50,659 bases of DNA, taken from the NCBI GenBank assembly GCA_002937675.1, contig PTKJ01000002.1, positions 1 through 50,659 of the forward strand. Reading direction: 5' to 3'. The stretch is from Alphaproteobacteria bacterium MarineAlpha9_Bin1. GTDB taxonomy: Bacteria; Pseudomonadota; Alphaproteobacteria; TMED109. A program made the translations under genes and the position numbers. The notes under the pieces are model-generated. The model worked only from the letters and a program-made list of their open reading frames with translations, was not told the DNA's origin and made no database searches. The stretch's first letter is position 1, and each line of letters starts with the position of its first letter. Shown one piece after another: positions 48,892 through 50,659 of this stretch.

Positions 48892-50153
48892 GAACTTATC
48901 TCCGATTTAACTACAGAGATTGCATGATCCCAACTTTCTCTAGCTTTTGGATAGGTAATTTTACATAAAAATATGCTTATAATGATTGCAGCAAAAAATA
49001 TTATCCATGACAATATTCCGTTTGCATTAAATTCAGTCCAGAAAATTACAACCTCCCCTTCGCCTTTTGATATTAAGGATCTAAAATATAGCAATTCAAT
49101 AATTCCAATTGTTCCCAATAATCCTAATAATGTGCTTCCAATTGCGGCTAAATAAGGTTTTATTAATCCTATTAACAGTGTTTTGTTCGTGCTTACGATT
49201 GGTCCGTGCATTACAATTAAGCCAGCTAGGCCGCCTGGAGCAAAAGCAACAATAGTAGCGAAAGTAAGTCCTAGATACAGTAGCCATGCTTCAGTAATAT
49301 CTGCGAGTGTTGAATCAAGATAAGTCAATCCTATAGCCCCTATTATAGGACCTAAGAAATGCCCAACCCCGCCAATAAACACCATAAATAAAACAGCACC
49401 GGATTGAATGAGGCTAACAGATTCAAATCCAATATGTTCATAATTTAATGCATGCAGACTACCTGCCGCTCCTGCAAACATGGCTGATAAAGAAAAAGCA
49501 AGCCATCTTACATGTCTTACATTATAGCCAATAAATGCTGCTCTTTCTGGGTTATCTCTGACTGCGTTACTCATTCTACCAAAAGGTGTTTTTGTTAGAA
49601 AATACATCAATGCTACGGTCAATACAGACCAGAAGAGTATTAAGTAATAGACTTCAACTTGTGGTCCAAAGGAAACTCCAAAAGGCTCAGGACCAACTAC
49701 TCTATCAGTTTGAATACCATCTTCACCATTAAAAAACACCACGAAAATAAGAGTTAAAGCAGTTGCCATTTCGCAAAACCCAAGAGAAATCATAGCAAAA
49801 GCAGTACCAGCTCTTCGAGTGGATAAATAACCAATAATAATACCCAGACAAAGACCAATTATAGCTCCTATAATAGGGAATAATACTATAGGAATATAAG
49901 GAAGAGTTTCCTCTCCAATCCCATTTAGTACATGAACTGAAACATATCCTGCAAAGCCAAAATATATGGCATGACCGAATGATAACATTCCGCCTTGCCC
50001 TAGTAGCATATTATAGGCAACGGCAAACATTATTAAAACTCCCATCTTAGAAAGTAAAGTTAAAGCAAAATAAGAATCAAATACTAAGGGTAATAATGCT
50101 GCTATTCCTGCTATAATGATCCAGGATGATATAGATTTTATAAAGGTAACCAT
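48888..50153 (-). CDS. livM: HAAT ABC transporter permease LivM
   Basis: VAYNMLLGQGGMLSFGHAIYFGFAGY; FIGGVGHFLGPIIGAI. Confidence 0.9.
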   Translation of the reverse strand: MVTFIKSISSWIIIAGIAALLPLVFDSYFALTLLSKMGVLIMFAVAYNMLLGQGGMLSFGHAIYFGFAGYVSVHVLNGIGEETLPYIPIVLFPIIGAIIGLCLGIIIGYLSTRRAGTAFAMISLGFCEMATALTLIFVVFFNGEDGIQTDRVVGPEPFGVSFGPQVEVYYLILFWSVLTVALMYFLTKTPFGRMSNAVRDNPERAAFIGYNVRHVRWLAFSLSAMFAGAAGSLHALNYEHIGFESVSLIQSGAVLFMVFIGGVGHFLGPIIGAIGLTYLDSTLADITEAWLLYLGLTFATIVAFAPGGLAGLIVMHGPIVSTNKTLLIGLIKPYLAAIGSTLLGLLGTIGIIELLYFRSLISKGEGEVVIFWTEFNANGILSWIIFFAAIIISIFLCKITYPKARESWDHAISVVKSEISS

Positions 50154-50156
50154 TAA

Positions 50157-50659
50157 TTATACATCCCTTGTTCCAAATAAACCACGTGGTCTAGCTATAA
50201 GCATTACAACTAGAAGTAGGTATGGAAGTATTGGAGCCAGTGTAGCAATAGTTATATCAACTAAAATATGCCATAGACTTTCTACATCCAATGAAAAACC
50301 AAAAAACTCAATAAGATTGTTTAGAGAGTAATCAAGTGATATAGCAAATGTTTGTATTAGTCCTATTAAAAGAGAAGCCACCAGCGCACCTTTAAGAGAA
50401 CCTAAGCCTCCTACAACTACAACAACGAATACTATAGGTCCTAGAAATAATGCCATTGAGGGATCTGTACCTAGGGTATTTCCTGCTAGAACTCCTGCTA
50501 ATCCAGCTAATGCACAACCTAATCCAAATACCATCATAAAGACTTTAGGTACATTATGACCTAAAGAAGAAACTATTTCAGGATGAGTTAGAGCCGCTTT
50601 TATTATTAATCCGGCTCTAGTTTTTGTTAAAACAAAAAATAGTCCCGCAAATATTGCTA
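50157..50659 (-). CDS. livH: HAAT ABC transporter permease LivH, truncated by window end
   Basis: Frame stays open beyond the listed Met to the window edge (AIFAGLFFVLTKTRAGLIIKAALTHPEIVSSLGHNVPKVF MMVFGLGCALAGLAGVLAG...); VVVVGGLGSLKGALVASLLIG. Confidence 0.9.
   Translation of the reverse strand, partial: AIFAGLFFVLTKTRAGLIIKAALTHPEIVSSLGHNVPKVFMMVFGLGCALAGLAGVLAGNTLGTDPSMALFLGPIVFVVVVVGGLGSLKGALVASLLIGLIQTFAISLDYSLNNLIEFFGFSLDVESLWHILVDITIATLAPILPYLLLVVMLIARPRGLFGTRDV

Noticed and set aside
1-50659. CRISPR arrays, prophage, transposases, rRNA, toxin-antitoxin pairs
   Set aside because: No regularly spaced repeats, integrase/transposase motifs or rRNA signatures noticed on reading both strands; absence by eye is not proof.

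Overview
AT-rich bacterial chromosome window, probably a marine alphaproteobacterium (lineage inferred only from composition and gene content). It opens with the 3' part of lon, then hupB, tRNA-Val(UAC), tRNA-Asp(GUC) and malate synthase G on the minus strand. About 5-11.6 kb holds several secreted or unknown proteins, an M20 peptidase, an orphan TRAP-type solute-binding protein and an acyl-CoA dehydrogenase. A CmcJ/NvfI-type gene (11.6-12.5 kb) precedes a complete urea uptake and hydrolysis locus, urtABCDE-ureDABCEFG (12.7-23.2 kb). Next come a small c-type cytochrome, a FccB-like flavoprotein and a CitE-like lyase. The 25.8-31.4 kb region has an acyl-CoA ligase, a CaiB-type CoA-transferase, a type I Baeyer-Villiger monooxygenase and a NIPSNAP protein. 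A TPP riboswitch heads a ThiYZX-like ABC transporter plus an aldehyde dehydrogenase (31.9-35.9 kb). The right side is a tight minus-strand catabolic cluster (36.7-44.5 kb), a feruloyl-CoA-synthase-like ligase, and a livFGMH transporter that runs off the window end. Main points for a second look: (1) a sigma54-like -24/-12 element with two perfect 19-bp palindromes 32 bp apart upstream of urtA; (2) an unannotated 40-aa enoyl-CoA hydratase N-terminal remnant at 25717..25839; (3) a compact TPP riboswitch whose 3' end carries the Shine-Dalgarno, with an ALDH in the same apparent operon; (4) a ureE gene whose full-length frame has only an ATA/ATT start; (5) an FccB-like protein lacking one redox cysteine; (6) an unannotated 56-aa secreted ORF sharing FSGHHxKA with its upstream neighbour. 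No CRISPR array, prophage, transposase or rRNA was seen.
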